The notes under the pieces were generated by a model. The model did no database searches. It saw nothing but the letters and a program-made list of their open reading frames with translations, and was not told the DNA's origin. Shown here piece after piece: positions 6,295 through 6,337 of a DNA stretch of 6,337 nucleotides. How positions within the stretch are numbered: position 1 is the stretch's first letter; each line of letters starts with the position of its first letter. Source of the DNA: Alphaproteobacteria bacterium (lineage in GTDB: Bacteria > Pseudomonadota > Alphaproteobacteria > JAJTHO01); assembly GCA_021297975.1 (NCBI GenBank), contig JAJTHO010000120.1, forward strand, positions 1 to 6,337, read 5' to 3'. The position numbers and the translations under genes are program-made.

Positions 6295-6337
6295 ATGCGC
6301 TCTTTTGCACTATCCCGTCTGGCGCTGCTGGCGCTAC
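6295..6337 (+). CDS. Start of a probable exported protein (14 codons, cut by window edge)
   Basis: The visible N-terminus MRSFALSRLALLAL has a basic start followed by a hydrophobic stretch, which fits the beginning of a signal peptide or an N-terminal membrane anchor. The frame is open to the window end. It has a good Shine-Dalgarno and lies 26 bp after the stop codon of the Rrf2 regulator on the same strand, so the two are probably one transcript and this gene is a candidate target of the regulator. A periplasmic binding protein of a transporter would suit that context, but 14 residues cannot identify it. Confidence 0.6.
   Translation, partial: MRSFALSRLALLAL

Overview
This window reads as ordinary chromosomal DNA of a flagellated Gram-negative bacterium, most likely an alphaproteobacterium. 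That placement is an inference. It rests on the family-specific look of the proteins: the Rrf2 regulator beginning MLSMKAKYALRAL, the HemW core around GIGAGAHGR, and an M23 peptidase with the GVFGSQRILNG signature directly behind xseA. The base composition is moderately high in G+C. Coding density is very high, and I found no RNA genes, insertion sequences, CRISPR arrays or phage genes.

Layout. Positions 1-3229 form a minus-strand run read right to left: xseA (large subunit of exonuclease VII), then a secreted LytM/M23 zinc peptidase overlapping the xseA end by 13 bp, then, after a 47-bp gap, the N-terminal two thirds of flhB (flagellar type III export component), cut by the left window edge. 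A very short gap at about 3230-3255 separates xseA from a divergent plus-strand pair, purD (purine synthesis) and hemW (radical-SAM heme chaperone), 21 bp apart. After hemW comes the only sizeable intergenic stretch (5701-5842). It is AT-rich and full of short palindromes and repeats. It leads into an Rrf2-family regulator with four cysteines in its C-terminal half, followed after 26 bp by the first 14 codons of a probable exported protein.

How they work together. The genes left of 5700 are mostly unrelated housekeeping functions: DNA repair, envelope remodelling, flagellar export, nucleotide synthesis and heme delivery. The right edge looks like a separate regulatory unit, in which an iron-sulfur-type Rrf2 repressor probably controls itself and the exported protein gene through operators in 5701-5842.

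I see no convincing undescribed system. The observations most worth checking are the palindromic intergenic region, the four-cysteine pattern of the Rrf2 protein, and a 62-residue tandem duplication inside the XseA coiled-coil region.
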